A stretch of DNA of 64,000 nucleotides from Pseudomonas fluorescens (GTDB lineage Bacteria; Pseudomonadota; Gammaproteobacteria; Pseudomonadales; Pseudomonadaceae). Made by a program: the position numbers and the translations under genes. Below are positions 52,849 through 62,755 of the stretch, piece by piece. Positions within the stretch are counted from its first letter, which is position 1. Every line of letters begins with the position of its first letter. Below the pieces are notes generated by a model. It was not told the origin of the DNA, did not search any database, and saw nothing but the letters and a program-made list of their open reading frames with translations. Where the stretch lies: positions 25,402 through 89,401 of the forward strand of contig NZ_MOBX01000001.1 in NCBI RefSeq assembly GCF_003732425.1, in the 5' to 3' direction.

Positions 52849-53553
52849 GTGATTACCACATCAACCGTCGTCAACTCAGTCGTAGAAAAACTGCGCGCCG
52901 CATTGGCCCGTGGCCAGTGGCGTTCCGGCGACATGCTGCCGGGCCAGCGTGAACTGGCGGAACAACTGGGCATCAGCCGCCCGAGCCTGCGTGAAGCGGT
53001 GATCGTGCTGGAAACCCTCGGCCTGGTGCGTTCGATGCCGGGCAAAGGCGTGGTCGTCCTCGACGCGCAATTGAGCGATAGCCAGAGTCACGACAGCGCA
53101 GTGGCCGGCGCCAGCCTCGAAGACGTGCTGCAACTGCGCTACACCCTGGAGCCGTTTATTGTCGGGCTGGTGGCGCAGTCGATCAGCAGCAAGGAAGTCG
53201 GCCAGTTGCGCCTGACCCTGATGGACATGCGTGAAGCCCTTGAAGCCGGCGACAGCGACGCCGGGGTCAGCGCCTATATCGCCTTCCACGAAGAGCTGTT
53301 CACCCTGACCTCGAATCCGATTTTTCAGAGTGTGGTGCAGCAGACCAGCAACGCCCTCAAACAAAGCGCCGAGGTGCTGCGCAATTCTCCGGAGCATCTG
53401 GCCGAGCGGCTGGAAGAAAACGAAGCCGTGGTCCGCGCCATCCGCAGCAAGAACAGCGCCCAGGCCAGCGCCGAAATGCGTCGGCACATTCTGCGCGAAG
53501 GCCAACGGATGGGCATTGAGTTGAACATCCCGGAAGACAACTTGAGTCGCTAA
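52849..53553 (+). CDS. FadR-subfamily GntR transcriptional regulator (FCD domain)
   Basis: 234 residues. N-terminal winged helix (about 1-72: VEKLRAALARGQWRSGDMLPGQRELAEQLGISRPSLREAV) followed by an all-helical FCD ligand domain (about 85-225). In FCD proteins metal is held by Asp and three His; here the Asp before FHEEL is Tyr and the second His is Asn (EENEAVVRAI), so metal binding may be lost. Start GTG 52849 behind GGAG. Probably regulates the upstream symporter. Confidence 0.88.
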   Translation: MITTSTVVNSVVEKLRAALARGQWRSGDMLPGQRELAEQLGISRPSLREAVIVLETLGLVRSMPGKGVVVLDAQLSDSQSHDSAVAGASLEDVLQLRYTLEPFIVGLVAQSISSKEVGQLRLTLMDMREALEAGDSDAGVSAYIAFHEELFTLTSNPIFQSVVQQTSNALKQSAEVLRNSPEHLAERLEENEAVVRAIRSKNSAQASAEMRRHILREGQRMGIELNIPEDNLSR

Positions 53554-53572
53554 TCCCTACAGGAGACAGGCC

Positions 53573-54283
53573 ATGAACAGTTTCGCCTCACCGTCGCAAA
53601 CACAACCGATGACTGCGCCCCTGCCTTTCTCCCGCGTAAGGGCGCCGACTGATGATCTGTATCCGCGGCTGTTCGACGCGATTCTCGAGCAGCGCATCGA
53701 TTCGGCCAGCCGTTTTACCGAGGACAGCCTGAAAGACATGTTCAGCGCCAGCCGCGCCGAAGTGCGCCGGGTGCTGATCCAACTGTCCCATGAACACGTC
53801 ATTGTGTTGCGGGCCAATCACCGGCCACGGGTGGCCGCACCTGATCGGGAGCAAACCCGGCAGGCCCTGCATGCACGGCGGCTGACCGAGAGCACGCTGG
53901 TGCGTCTGGCCTGTCAGCGTCCGCAAACAGAAGATTTTAAACGGCTGCGCGGATTGATCGAGCGAGAGCGTGAGGCCGTTGAGCAGAATCGGCGTGGTAC
54001 GGCGATTCGTTTATCCGGGGAGTTTCATCTGACGTTGGCGCAGATGGCGGGGAATGCACCATTGGCGCATTTTCTTGGCAGTCTGGTGCCGCTGACGTCG
54101 TTGGCGATTGCGCGATGTGAGGGTTCTACGCATAGCTGTTGCGCTTGGCAGGAACACAAAGTGCTGATTGAAGCGGTGGAGCGTGGCGACGTTCCCAAGG
54201 CTGGCCTGCTGATGAACCGGCATCTGGATCATCTTGAGCAGACATTGCTGGGTTCAGACGTTGAACATTGTGCTGTCGGTTAG
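53573..54283 (+). CDS. GntR-family regulator with FCD domain
   Basis: 236 residues. Winged helix (about 30-95, RFTEDSLKDMFSASRAEVRRVLIQLSHEHVI) and FCD domain (about 100-230). The first metal-ligand Asp is replaced (SGEFH), while His in QEHKVLIEA and in NRHLDHLE remain. It follows the first regulator by 19 bases behind a good site AGGAGA and is probably co-transcribed. Having two different FCD regulators in tandem beside one transporter is uncommon. Substrate unknown. Confidence 0.87.
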   Translation: MNSFASPSQTQPMTAPLPFSRVRAPTDDLYPRLFDAILEQRIDSASRFTEDSLKDMFSASRAEVRRVLIQLSHEHVIVLRANHRPRVAAPDREQTRQALHARRLTESTLVRLACQRPQTEDFKRLRGLIEREREAVEQNRRGTAIRLSGEFHLTLAQMAGNAPLAHFLGSLVPLTSLAIARCEGSTHSCCAWQEHKVLIEAVERGDVPKAGLLMNRHLDHLEQTLLGSDVEHCAVG

Positions 54284-54289
54284 ATCGCC

Positions 54290-54372
54290 TTCGCGAGCAG
54301 GCTCGCTCCCACAGTGAATGGCATTCCTGCTGACAGAATGCGAATTACTGTGGGAGCGAGCCTGCTCGCGAA
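54290..54372. repeat. REP pair (BIME) between convergent gntR-type gene and cobW
   Basis: Inverted copies TTCGCGAGCAGGCTCGCTCC (54290-54313) and GTGGGAGCGAGCCTGCTCGC (54349-54372). Confidence 0.93.
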
Positions 54373-54399
54373 GAAGCCATCACTGACAACCAAGATCCA

Positions 54400-55371
54400 T
54401 CAGGCAGAAGCCACCCTCGCAAACCCCGCGCGGATCTTCTCTTCCGGCAAATCATCAGCAATAAACACAATCACACTTTCCCGCGCCTCACCCTCGGCCC
54501 ATTCGGTGTCCCAGTCGAAACCATAAAGCTTCAGCACGCCCTGAAACACAAGGCGACGATCCTCACCCGCGATGTTCAGCACACCTTTGTAACGCAGCAA
54601 TTGCTTGCCGTGTTCTTCCAGCAGCTCATTCATGAATTCGCTGAGCTGATCGATATCCAGCGGCTGATCGGTGCGCAGCACCAGACTGGAGATGCGGTCG
54701 ATCGACGGTGCCTTGCTGACCGGACGCAGGCTCAACCCGCCGCCAAGATCGGCGTTGAGGTTGAAACCGCGCACATCCAGCAGTTCTGCCAGATCAATGT
54801 TGCCGTGCTCGACCACGCGGATTGGCGCGCGCCGGTTGATCCGTGTCAGGCGTTCGCTCAGCGCATTGAACGTGGCTTCGTCGACCAGATCGGTCTTGCT
54901 CACCAGCAAGCGGTCAGCGAAACCGATCTGTGCCTGGGCGATGGTCTGGGTCAGGTGCACGTCCGCGTGCGCGGCATCGACCAGGGTGATGATGCCGTCG
55001 AGCAGGTAGCGCTCGCGCAGCTCTTCGTCGATGAAAAAGGTCTGCGCCACCGGCGCCGGATCGGCCAGACCGGTGCACTCGATCACCAAACGATCGAAGG
55101 CTATTTCGCCGCTGTCCAGCCGCTCAAGCAGCAGGTACAGGGCCTTGGTCAGGTCGGTGTGAATGGTGCAGCACACGCAGCCGTTGGCCAGGGTCATGAC
55201 TTGCACCGGTTCGTCACCCAACAACTGAGTGTCGATGCCGGCGTCACTGAATTCGTTTTCGATCACGGCGATTTTCAGGCCGTGCTCGGCTTTCAATAAA
55301 TGGCGCAGCAAGGTGGTCTTGCCGGCGCCGAGGAAACCGCTGAGTACCGTGACCGGGATGGGAGAGGACAA
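54400..55371 (-). CDS. yjiA: CobW/YjiA-family GTPase (metal-chaperone type)
   Basis: 323 residues of the G3E family. P-loop GFLGAGKTT, the metal motif CVCC in NGCVCCTIH, the ECTGLADP segment, NKxD-type SKTDLVD, and a C-terminal CobW_C domain (about 225-320). Such proteins deliver or sense zinc or other metals; no Zur box was seen here. It starts at TTG 55371 behind AAGGAG; the annotated-looking ATG further up has no support. It is the last gene of a cstA-ybdD-cobW set. Confidence 0.92.
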   Translation of the reverse strand: MSSPIPVTVLSGFLGAGKTTLLRHLLKAEHGLKIAVIENEFSDAGIDTQLLGDEPVQVMTLANGCVCCTIHTDLTKALYLLLERLDSGEIAFDRLVIECTGLADPAPVAQTFFIDEELRERYLLDGIITLVDAAHADVHLTQTIAQAQIGFADRLLVSKTDLVDEATFNALSERLTRINRRAPIRVVEHGNIDLAELLDVRGFNLNADLGGGLSLRPVSKAPSIDRISSLVLRTDQPLDIDQLSEFMNELLEEHGKQLLRYKGVLNIAGEDRRLVFQGVLKLYGFDWDTEWAEGEARESVIVFIADDLPEEKIRAGFARVASA

Positions 55372-55416
55372 AACTCGATCTCCTTCAGAAAATAAAATGA
55401 ACAACACAAAAACAAC

Positions 55417-55506
55417 TGTGGGAGCGGGCCTGCTCGCGAAGGGGTCGTGTCAGTCGACATCATTGCTCGATGACACACCGCTTTCGCGAGCAGGCTCGCT
55501 CCCACA
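55417..55506. repeat. REP pair (BIME) between ybdD and cobW
   Basis: Inverted copies GTGGGAGCGGGCCTGCTCGC (55417-55440) and TTCGCGAGCAGGCTCGCTCC (55483-55506). One arm has a G for A change (GCGGGCC). Confidence 0.92.
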
Positions 55507-55537
55507 GGGGGGATTACCTCAACCGCAGGCTGTCAGC

Positions 55538-55735
55538 TCAACAGCACTTCGGCCCACCCTTGCCACCGTAACGGGCTTCCTGACGTTCGCGAAAGAACAT
55601 CTCGTAGCTCATCACCGGTTTGTCCGGGTGTTTGGTTTGCATATGCTCGACGTAGGTGTCGTAGTCGGGCATGCCGACCATCAGGCGCGCGGCCTGACCG
55701 AGGTATTTACCGAGGCGACTCAGGTCATTGAACAT
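55538..55735 (-). CDS. ybdD: YbdD/YjiX-family small protein
   Basis: 65 residues ([54 protein letters not shown]). It always accompanies cstA-type transporters and ends in a CC pair. In E. coli YjiX/YbdD assists the pyruvate transporter BtsT/CstA. 15 bases after cstA. Confidence 0.95.
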   Translation of the reverse strand: MFNDLSRLGKYLGQAARLMVGMPDYDTYVEHMQTKHPDKPVMSYEMFFRERQEARYGGKGGPKCC

Positions 55736-55750
55736 GGTGCAATCCTCTGG

Positions 55751-57817
55751 TTACGCGTCCGGCAGAGCCTGGAATGGCGATTCTTTATCCGTACGCTCTT
55801 TTTTGCCCCAGGCGGCGATGCCGACCTTGAGCGCATAGAACAGGATGCTGAAGACCACGAACAGGAACAGCGCGGTAAGCGTTGCGTTGGTGTAAGCGTT
55901 GAAGATCACGTGCTGCATCTGCTCGACGCTTTTTGCCGGTGCCAGCACTTGACCATTGGCCAACGCATCGCTGTATTTCTTGGCCAGCGACAGGAAACCG
56001 ATCGCCGGGTTAGCGTCGAACAGTTTGATGAAGCCCGCCGTCGTGGTGCAAATCAGCAGCCAGGTAGCCGGCAGCAGGGTGACCCAGATGTAGCGCTGGC
56101 GCTTCATTTTGATCAGGACCACGGTGCCGAGCATCAGCGCGATACCGGCCAGCATCTGGTTGGAGATACCGAACAACGGCCACAGGGTGTTGATGCCGCC
56201 CAGTGGATCAATCACGCCTTGGTACAGCAGCCAGCCCCACATCGCCACACAACCGGCGGTGGCGATCAGGTTGGCGGTCCACGATTCGGTACGTTTGAGC
56301 GCCGGAACGAAGGAGCCGAGCAGATCCTGCAGCATGAATCGACCGGCACGAGTGCCGGCGTCTACAGCGGTGAGGATGAACAGCGCTTCGAACAGGATCG
56401 CGAAGTGGTACCAGAACGCCATGGTGTTTTCACCCGGCAGGACACTGTGCAGGATCTGCGCGATACCGACCGCCAGGGTCGGCGCACCACCGGCACGGGC
56501 CAGGATGGTGGTTTCACCGATATCATGGGCCACCGCTTGCAGCGCTTCCGGCGTGATCGCGAAGCCCCAGCTGGAGACCACTTGCGCAACCGACGCGACA
56601 TCGCTGCCGACCACGGCGGCCGGGCTGTTCATGGCGAAGTACACACCCGGCTCGATCACCGAAGCGGCAACCATGGCCATGATCGCCACGAACGATTCCA
56701 TCAGCATGCCGCCGTAACCGATGTAACGGGCGTTGGTTTCGTTATCCAGCAACTTCGGCGTGGTGCCCGAAGAAATCAGCGCGTGAAAACCAGACACTGC
56801 ACCACAAGCGATGGTGATGAACAGGAACGGGAACAGACCGCCCTTCCACACCGGACCGGTGCCGTCGACGAACTGGGTCAGTGCCGGCATTTTCAGCTCG
56901 GGCATGGTCACCAGAATGCCGATCGCCAAGGCGACGATGGTACCGATCTTGAGGAACGTGGAGAGGTAGTCACGCGGCGCCAGAATCAGCCACACCGGAA
57001 GCGATGCAGCGACGAAACCGTAACCAACCAGCATCCAGGTAATCTGCACGCCGGTGAAAGTGAACGCCTTGGCCCACACCGGATCAGCAGCAATCTGCCC
57101 ACCCAGCCAGATCGAACCGAGCAGCAGCAACACCCCTACCACGGAGATTTCACCGATGCGGCCCGGGCGGATGTAGCGCATATAAATGCCCATGAACATC
57201 GCGATCGGGATAGTCGCCATCACGGTGAAGATACCCCACGGGCTCTCCGCCAGCGCTTTAACCACGATCAGCGCCAGCACCGCGAGGATGATGATCATGA
57301 TCAGGAAGCAGCCAAACAGGGCGATGGTGCCGGGCACGCGGCCCATTTCTTCACGCACCATATCGCCCAGGGAACGGCCGTTGCGACGGGTCGACATGAA
57401 CAGAACCATGAAGTCCTGCACCGCGCCCGCCAGCACCACACCGGCAATCAGCCACAGCGTGCCGGGCAAGTAGCCCATCTGCGCGGCCAATACCGGGCCG
57501 ACCAGAGGTCCGGCGCCCGCGATCGCGGCGAAGTGGTGACCGAAAAGAATGTGTTTATTGGTCGGCACATAGTCCAGACCGTCGTTGTTGAGCACGGCGG
57601 GGGTGGCCCGACGCGGATCGAGTTGCATCACATTGTTAGCGATGAACAGGCTGTAGTAACGGTACGCAACCAGATAAATGGCCACAGCCGCGACCACGAT
57701 CCACAAGGCGTTGATTGCCTCGCCGCGGCGCAATGCCACTACGCCCAGGGCGCACGCTCCTACGATTGCCAGCACTAGCCAGGGTAAGTGGCGTAGCAGG
57801 CTATTATTATTTTTCAT
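55751..57817 (-). CDS. cstA: CstA-family carbon-starvation / pyruvate transporter
   Basis: 688 residues, about 16-18 membrane helices. The conserved signature is GHHFAAIAGAGPLVGPVLAAQMG; GAVQDFMVLFMSTRRNGRSLG and SGTTPKLLDNETNARYIGYGGML also fit. Members import pyruvate or peptides under carbon starvation. Start ATG 57817 (MKNNNSLL); upstream ATGs lack support. Operon with ybdD. Confidence 0.96.
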   Translation of the reverse strand: MKNNNSLLRHLPWLVLAIVGACALGVVALRRGEAINALWIVVAAVAIYLVAYRYYSLFIANNVMQLDPRRATPAVLNNDGLDYVPTNKHILFGHHFAAIAGAGPLVGPVLAAQMGYLPGTLWLIAGVVLAGAVQDFMVLFMSTRRNGRSLGDMVREEMGRVPGTIALFGCFLIMIIILAVLALIVVKALAESPWGIFTVMATIPIAMFMGIYMRYIRPGRIGEISVVGVLLLLGSIWLGGQIAADPVWAKAFTFTGVQITWMLVGYGFVAASLPVWLILAPRDYLSTFLKIGTIVALAIGILVTMPELKMPALTQFVDGTGPVWKGGLFPFLFITIACGAVSGFHALISSGTTPKLLDNETNARYIGYGGMLMESFVAIMAMVAASVIEPGVYFAMNSPAAVVGSDVASVAQVVSSWGFAITPEALQAVAHDIGETTILARAGGAPTLAVGIAQILHSVLPGENTMAFWYHFAILFEALFILTAVDAGTRAGRFMLQDLLGSFVPALKRTESWTANLIATAGCVAMWGWLLYQGVIDPLGGINTLWPLFGISNQMLAGIALMLGTVVLIKMKRQRYIWVTLLPATWLLICTTTAGFIKLFDANPAIGFLSLAKKYSDALANGQVLAPAKSVEQMQHVIFNAYTNATLTALFLFVVFSILFYALKVGIAAWGKKERTDKESPFQALPDA

Positions 57818-57976
57818 TTTATTATTCCAGCCAGGGTGGACAAGAAAGACAGCCACCCCGAGTTTAGCGCTTACGGCGCCAAAGGCCATACCCCGACGTT
57901 GGTCTAGACGGCTTGTTGATTGGCAGCCACCCGCGAGTCGGGTCTATAGTCAGCGAACTCTTCCGAGGATTGCGCC

Positions 57977-58345
57977 ATGAGCGAACACCCAGCCAATCGC
58001 CGTCGCTTCAAACGAATTGCGTTCGATGCCAGAACCGAGCTGAGTCAGGGCGAGTACATCTGGCCGGTCAATTTGATCGACCTGTCACTCAAAGGATTGC
58101 TCATCGAGCGGCCGGAGCCGTGGCTTGGGGATCGGGAAAAGGATTTTTTCGTCCACATTCATCTGAGCAAAGACGTCGATATCGAAATGGATGTGCATCT
58201 GGCCCATGAAGAAAATGGCCAATTGGGTTTTGTTTGCCGGCATATCAGTCTGGAATCAATCCAGCGGTTACGGCGGTTGATCGAGCTCAATCTGGCTGAC
58301 GAAGCCGAACTGGAACGCGAACTGGGCGCCCTGATCGAAATCTGA
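57977..58345 (+). CDS. mapZ: PilZ-domain c-di-GMP receptor (MapZ/PA4608-like)
   Basis: 122 residues, single PilZ domain: RRRFKR (c-di-GMP arginines, RxxxR) near residue 8-14 and DLSLKG (D/NxSxxG) near 38. From memory it matches PA4608/MapZ, which when c-di-GMP bound inhibits the chemotaxis methyltransferase CheR1. Start ATG 57977. It lies between cstA (divergent) and radA (convergent). Confidence 0.88.
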   Translation: MSEHPANRRRFKRIAFDARTELSQGEYIWPVNLIDLSLKGLLIERPEPWLGDREKDFFVHIHLSKDVDIEMDVHLAHEENGQLGFVCRHISLESIQRLRRLIELNLADEAELERELGALIEI

Positions 58346-58356
58346 GCCCTGACTCC

Positions 58357-58449
58357 TGCAGGAGCTGCCGAAGGCTGCGATCTTCTGATCTTGCTTTTGA
58401 TTCCAGGAAATCCAGGATCAAAAGATCGCAGCCTGCGGCAGCTCCTACA
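58357..58449. repeat. REP pair of the GATCGCAGCC family
   Basis: Inverted copies GCAGGAGCTGCCGAAGGCTG (58357-58386) and AAAAGATCGCAGCCTGCGGC (58420-58449) between convergent mapZ and radA. Confidence 0.93.
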
Positions 58450-58461
58450 CAGGGATTGGTG

Positions 58462-59829
<1,368 letters not shown>

Positions 59830-59872
59830 CTGGATCCCCCGGCAAAAACCGCGATGATAACGCAGCCACCGC

Positions 59873-60409
59873 TCAGCGCGGCGCGGCCGTGCGGATTTCG
59901 CCGTTGGCCAGACGCGCGGCGCTATTGCCCAACGGATCTTCAGCGTTGAGGTCGGCGCCCTTGGCCTTGAGCGCGTCGAGCAGTTCGACGCGCTTGAACA
60001 GTCCGGCGTACATGGCGGCGGTCTGACCGGCGCCGTTGCGCTGATCGGGGCTGCAATCAGTGGCCATCAGCCGCTGGGCAATCCGCATCTCGCCCTTGAA
60101 AATTGCCCCCATCAGCGCCGTGTTGCCACGCTGGTCCTGGGCGCAGGCATCCGCCCCGGCGGCGAGCAGCCTTTCAACCGCCGGCGCCTGACCGTGATAC
60201 GCCGCCAGAATCAGCGCGGTGTAGCCCTTGCTGTCGCGGGTATCGAGGGAATAGCCGGACTCGATGAAGGTGTCGAGCATCGGCACGTCACCGCGCCGGG
60301 CGGCATCGAAATAGTAATCCTGCAATTGGGCCTTGATCGCCTCAGGGCTTTGCCCGGCCTGCGCCGTCAGGGACAGACATCCGAGCAACAGAAAAAGACA
60401 GGAACGCAT
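59873..60409 (-). CDS. ankB: Periplasmic ankyrin-repeat protein AnkB
   Basis: 178 residues: signal peptide (about 1-19, LLLGCLSLTAQA) and four ankyrin repeats (DAARRGDVPMLDTFIESG; GYTALILAAYHGQAPAVERLLAAGAD; GNTALMGAIFKGEMRIAQRLM; GQTAAMYAGLFKRVELLDALKAKGAD). In P. aeruginosa AnkB is needed for full KatB activity in the periplasm. It lies 58 bases after katB on the same strand. Start ATG 60409 behind AAGGAG. Confidence 0.93.
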   Translation of the reverse strand: MRSCLFLLLGCLSLTAQAGQSPEAIKAQLQDYYFDAARRGDVPMLDTFIESGYSLDTRDSKGYTALILAAYHGQAPAVERLLAAGADACAQDQRGNTALMGAIFKGEMRIAQRLMATDCSPDQRNGAGQTAAMYAGLFKRVELLDALKAKGADLNAEDPLGNSAARLANGEIRTAAPR

Positions 60410-60428
60410 AAACGCTCTCCTTGGACAG

Positions 60429-60453
60429 AACGGGGCCAGAATCAGGCCCCGTT
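60429..60453 (-). promoter_or_regulatory. intergenic hairpin between katB and ankB
   Basis: Minus strand AACGGGGCC/GGCCCCGTT, a perfect 9-bp stem with a 7-base loop and no T-run. It ends seven bases before the ankB ribosome site and could stabilise katB mRNA or reduce ankB translation. Confidence 0.6.
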
Positions 60454-60467
60454 GCATAGCGTCGAGA

Positions 60468-62009
60468 TCAGTCGGCCAGTTTGGCCGCCAGCGCCTTGAC
60501 CCGGCTCAGGTCACCCTTGGCCACTTTGGTCACGCCGGTCCCGTATTCCGGGTCGGCCTTATAAAGGAAGGACAGGATGATGTGCTTGCTCTCGTCATCG
60601 GTGGTCGCCAGCGAGCCGCCGAAGCTGTCGATCAGGTCCTGACGCTCCTGCTGGCTGAACGAGCGGTACAGATCACCGGCCTGCTTGAAGTTCTGCTCAC
60701 GCTGGATCTTCGCCTGTTGCGTGCTGCCCGACAGCGCCAACTGGCTGTAGCGCGCGTCAGTTGTCTCGTCACGGGGTTGCAGGCGGCTCGGCTGATAGTT
60801 CACACCGCTGTTGCTGGCGCCGAAGTTCATCGCACCGTCCTGATTGCCATTATTCACGGCAACTTTCGGTGCATTAATCGGTAATTGCAGGGCATTGGCA
60901 CCCAGGCGATACATTTGCGTATCGGCATAAGAGAACACTCGACCTTGCAACAAGCGGTCTTCCGAAGGTTCGATACCCGGAACAACATTGGCTGGCGCCA
61001 TGGCAACTTGTTCGGTTTCCTGGAATACATTTGCCGGATTACGGTTCAACACCATTTGTCCAACTTTTCGCTCCGCAATACCCGGCCAGATCTTGGTTGC
61101 GTCCAGAGGATCGAAATCAAACTTGGACAAATCTTGTGGTTTCAGCACCTGAATGTACAAGTCCCATTTCGGGAAATTGCCTTTGTTTATATTCGTCACC
61201 AAGTCATTGGTCATATGACTGTAATCTTGACCCTGAACTTTTGTGACTTGTTCAGGTGTGAGATTTTTGATGCCTTGCAAACTCTTCCAGTGAAACTTTA
61301 CGTAGTGCACTTCGCCTTTGGCATTGACCAACTTGTAGGCATGTACTCCGTTGCCGTCCATTTCGCGATAACTGGCTGGAGTGCCTGAGTTGGAATACAA
61401 CTCGGTCAGCGTACGTGTGGCTTCCGGTACATGGGAGAAGAAATCGAACCGGCGCGAGTCATCATCAAGGTTGGTGCGAGGGTCCGGTTTGAACGCATGC
61501 ACCATGTCCGGAAATTTGATCGCGTCACGGATGAAGAAGGTCGGGAAGTTGTTGCCCACCAGATCCCAGTTGCCGTCAGCGGTGTAGAACTTGGTGGCGA
61601 AGCCGCGCGGATCACGCAGGGTTTCCGGGGAATGGTTACCGTGAACCACGGCGGAGAACCGCACGAATACCGGTGTGCTCTGGCCGGCAGCAAATACCTT
61701 GGCCTTGCTCAGGTCGCTGAGATCGTTGGTCACCGTGAAAGTGCCATGGGCGCCGGTGCCGCGCGCGTGAACCACACGCTCCGGAATGCGCTCGCGGTCG
61801 AAACGCTGCAGTTTCTGGATCAGTTGCACATCCTGCAGCAGCACCGGGCCGTTGGCGCCGGCGGTCTGCGAGTTCTGATTGTCACCCACCGCTGCGCCGT
61901 TGTCGCGGGTCAGGGGGGCAGCATGCACGGAAAAGGTCAGCAGGCTGGCGGTGAGCATGCCAAGCGTACGGCGATGGGGAAAAGCCCCCAGTCCAAGAGT
62001 GGAATTCAT
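60468..62009 (-). CDS. katB: Periplasmic catalase KatB
   Basis: Breaks down hydrogen peroxide. 513 residues with signal peptide (about 1-31, LTFSVHA), small-subunit clade III type. Catalytic His in ERVVHARG, Asn in GNNFPTFFIRD, heme-ligand Tyr in RVFSYADTQMYR. Start ATG 62009 behind GAGGA. Forms a pair with ankB. A stretch of about 420 bases (60901-61320) is clearly lower in GC than the rest of the gene. Confidence 0.96.
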   Translation of the reverse strand: MNSTLGLGAFPHRRTLGMLTASLLTFSVHAAPLTRDNGAAVGDNQNSQTAGANGPVLLQDVQLIQKLQRFDRERIPERVVHARGTGAHGTFTVTNDLSDLSKAKVFAAGQSTPVFVRFSAVVHGNHSPETLRDPRGFATKFYTADGNWDLVGNNFPTFFIRDAIKFPDMVHAFKPDPRTNLDDDSRRFDFFSHVPEATRTLTELYSNSGTPASYREMDGNGVHAYKLVNAKGEVHYVKFHWKSLQGIKNLTPEQVTKVQGQDYSHMTNDLVTNINKGNFPKWDLYIQVLKPQDLSKFDFDPLDATKIWPGIAERKVGQMVLNRNPANVFQETEQVAMAPANVVPGIEPSEDRLLQGRVFSYADTQMYRLGANALQLPINAPKVAVNNGNQDGAMNFGASNSGVNYQPSRLQPRDETTDARYSQLALSGSTQQAKIQREQNFKQAGDLYRSFSQQERQDLIDSFGGSLATTDDESKHIILSFLYKADPEYGTGVTKVAKGDLSRVKALAAKLAD

Positions 62010-62156
62010 ATCAGGATCCTCTGGTTTTTTTGGGCGCATCCAGGTGCGCCAACCCAAGGCTAGAGGCCTGTGCCGTCGAACATAAATAGAAAGAACGTAC
62101 CGCCATGATTGAAAAATTTGGCTTCCCGATCAGCGAGTTAACGCGTATTCCGCGCG

Positions 62157-62184
62157 CGATTAGTGGCACTTTGCAAACTAATCG
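62157..62184. promoter_or_regulatory. inverted repeat in the katB/mscL intergenic region
   Basis: CGATTAGT and ACTAATCG (62157-62164, 62177-62184) form a perfect 8-bp dyad with a 12-base spacer, 148 bases from the katB start and 112 from mscL. It could be an operator or half of an OxyR-type site, but the spacing does not match the OxyR ATAG-N7-CTAT array. The rest of the 286-base gap has no gene. Confidence 0.4.
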
Positions 62185-62295
62185 TCGATTATTGTGTCGA
62201 TAAAAACGGGCATTGTAAGAAGGTGTTTCGCGCAGGACGCGTTTTGCTGATTTACACTGCGTACACCAAACTCATCTGTGACAAGGAAATAACCT

Positions 62296-62709
62296 ATGGG
62301 CGTGCTAAATGAGTTCAAGGCCTTCGCGGTCAAGGGCAATGTGGTCGACATGGCTGTCGGTATCATCATCGGTGCAGCCTTCGGCAAAATTGTTTCATCC
62401 TTTGTCGGTGATGTGATCATGCCTCCGATCGGCCTGCTGATCGGTGGAGTGGATTTCAGTGACCTGGCCATTACGCTCAAAGCTGCCCAAGGCGAGGCCC
62501 CTGCGGTCATGCTGGCTTACGGCAAATTCATCCAGAGCGTGCTCGATTTCATGATCGTCGCTTTCGCTATTTTCATGGGTGTCAAAGCCATCAACCGCCT
62601 GAAACGCGAAGAAGCCGTGGCGCCTACCCTGCCACCGGTGCCGACCAAGGAAGAAGAGCTGCTGGGGGAGATCCGCGATCTGCTCAAGGCCCGCAACAAT
62701 CAGCCCTGA
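62296..62709 (+). CDS. mscL: Large-conductance mechanosensitive channel MscL
   Basis: 137 residues. Cytoplasmic N-terminal helix ([37 protein letters not shown]1), periplasmic loop, TM2 ([17 protein letters not shown]) and C-terminal helix bundle. A pentameric emergency valve on osmotic downshock. RBS AAGGAA before ATG 62296. Confidence 0.98.
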   Translation: MGVLNEFKAFAVKGNVVDMAVGIIIGAAFGKIVSSFVGDVIMPPIGLLIGGVDFSDLAITLKAAQGEAPAVMLAYGKFIQSVLDFMIVAFAIFMGVKAINRLKREEAVAPTLPPVPTKEEELLGEIRDLLKARNNQP

Positions 62710-62728
62710 ATCAACTGCAGCATGAAAC

Positions 62729-62755
62729 AACGGCGCCTTCGGGCGCCGTTTTTTT
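62729..62755 (+). terminator. terminator of mscL
   Basis: A 9-bp stem AACGGCGCC/GGCGCCGTT with TTCG loop and seven T. The T-run overlaps the stop codon region of the convergent fpr gene. Confidence 0.93.

Noticed and set aside
62161..62200. OxyR binding array upstream of katB
   Set aside because: Tetranucleotides at 7-base spacing can be forced (GATT, CTTT, AATC, ATTG) but only one or two agree with the consensus.
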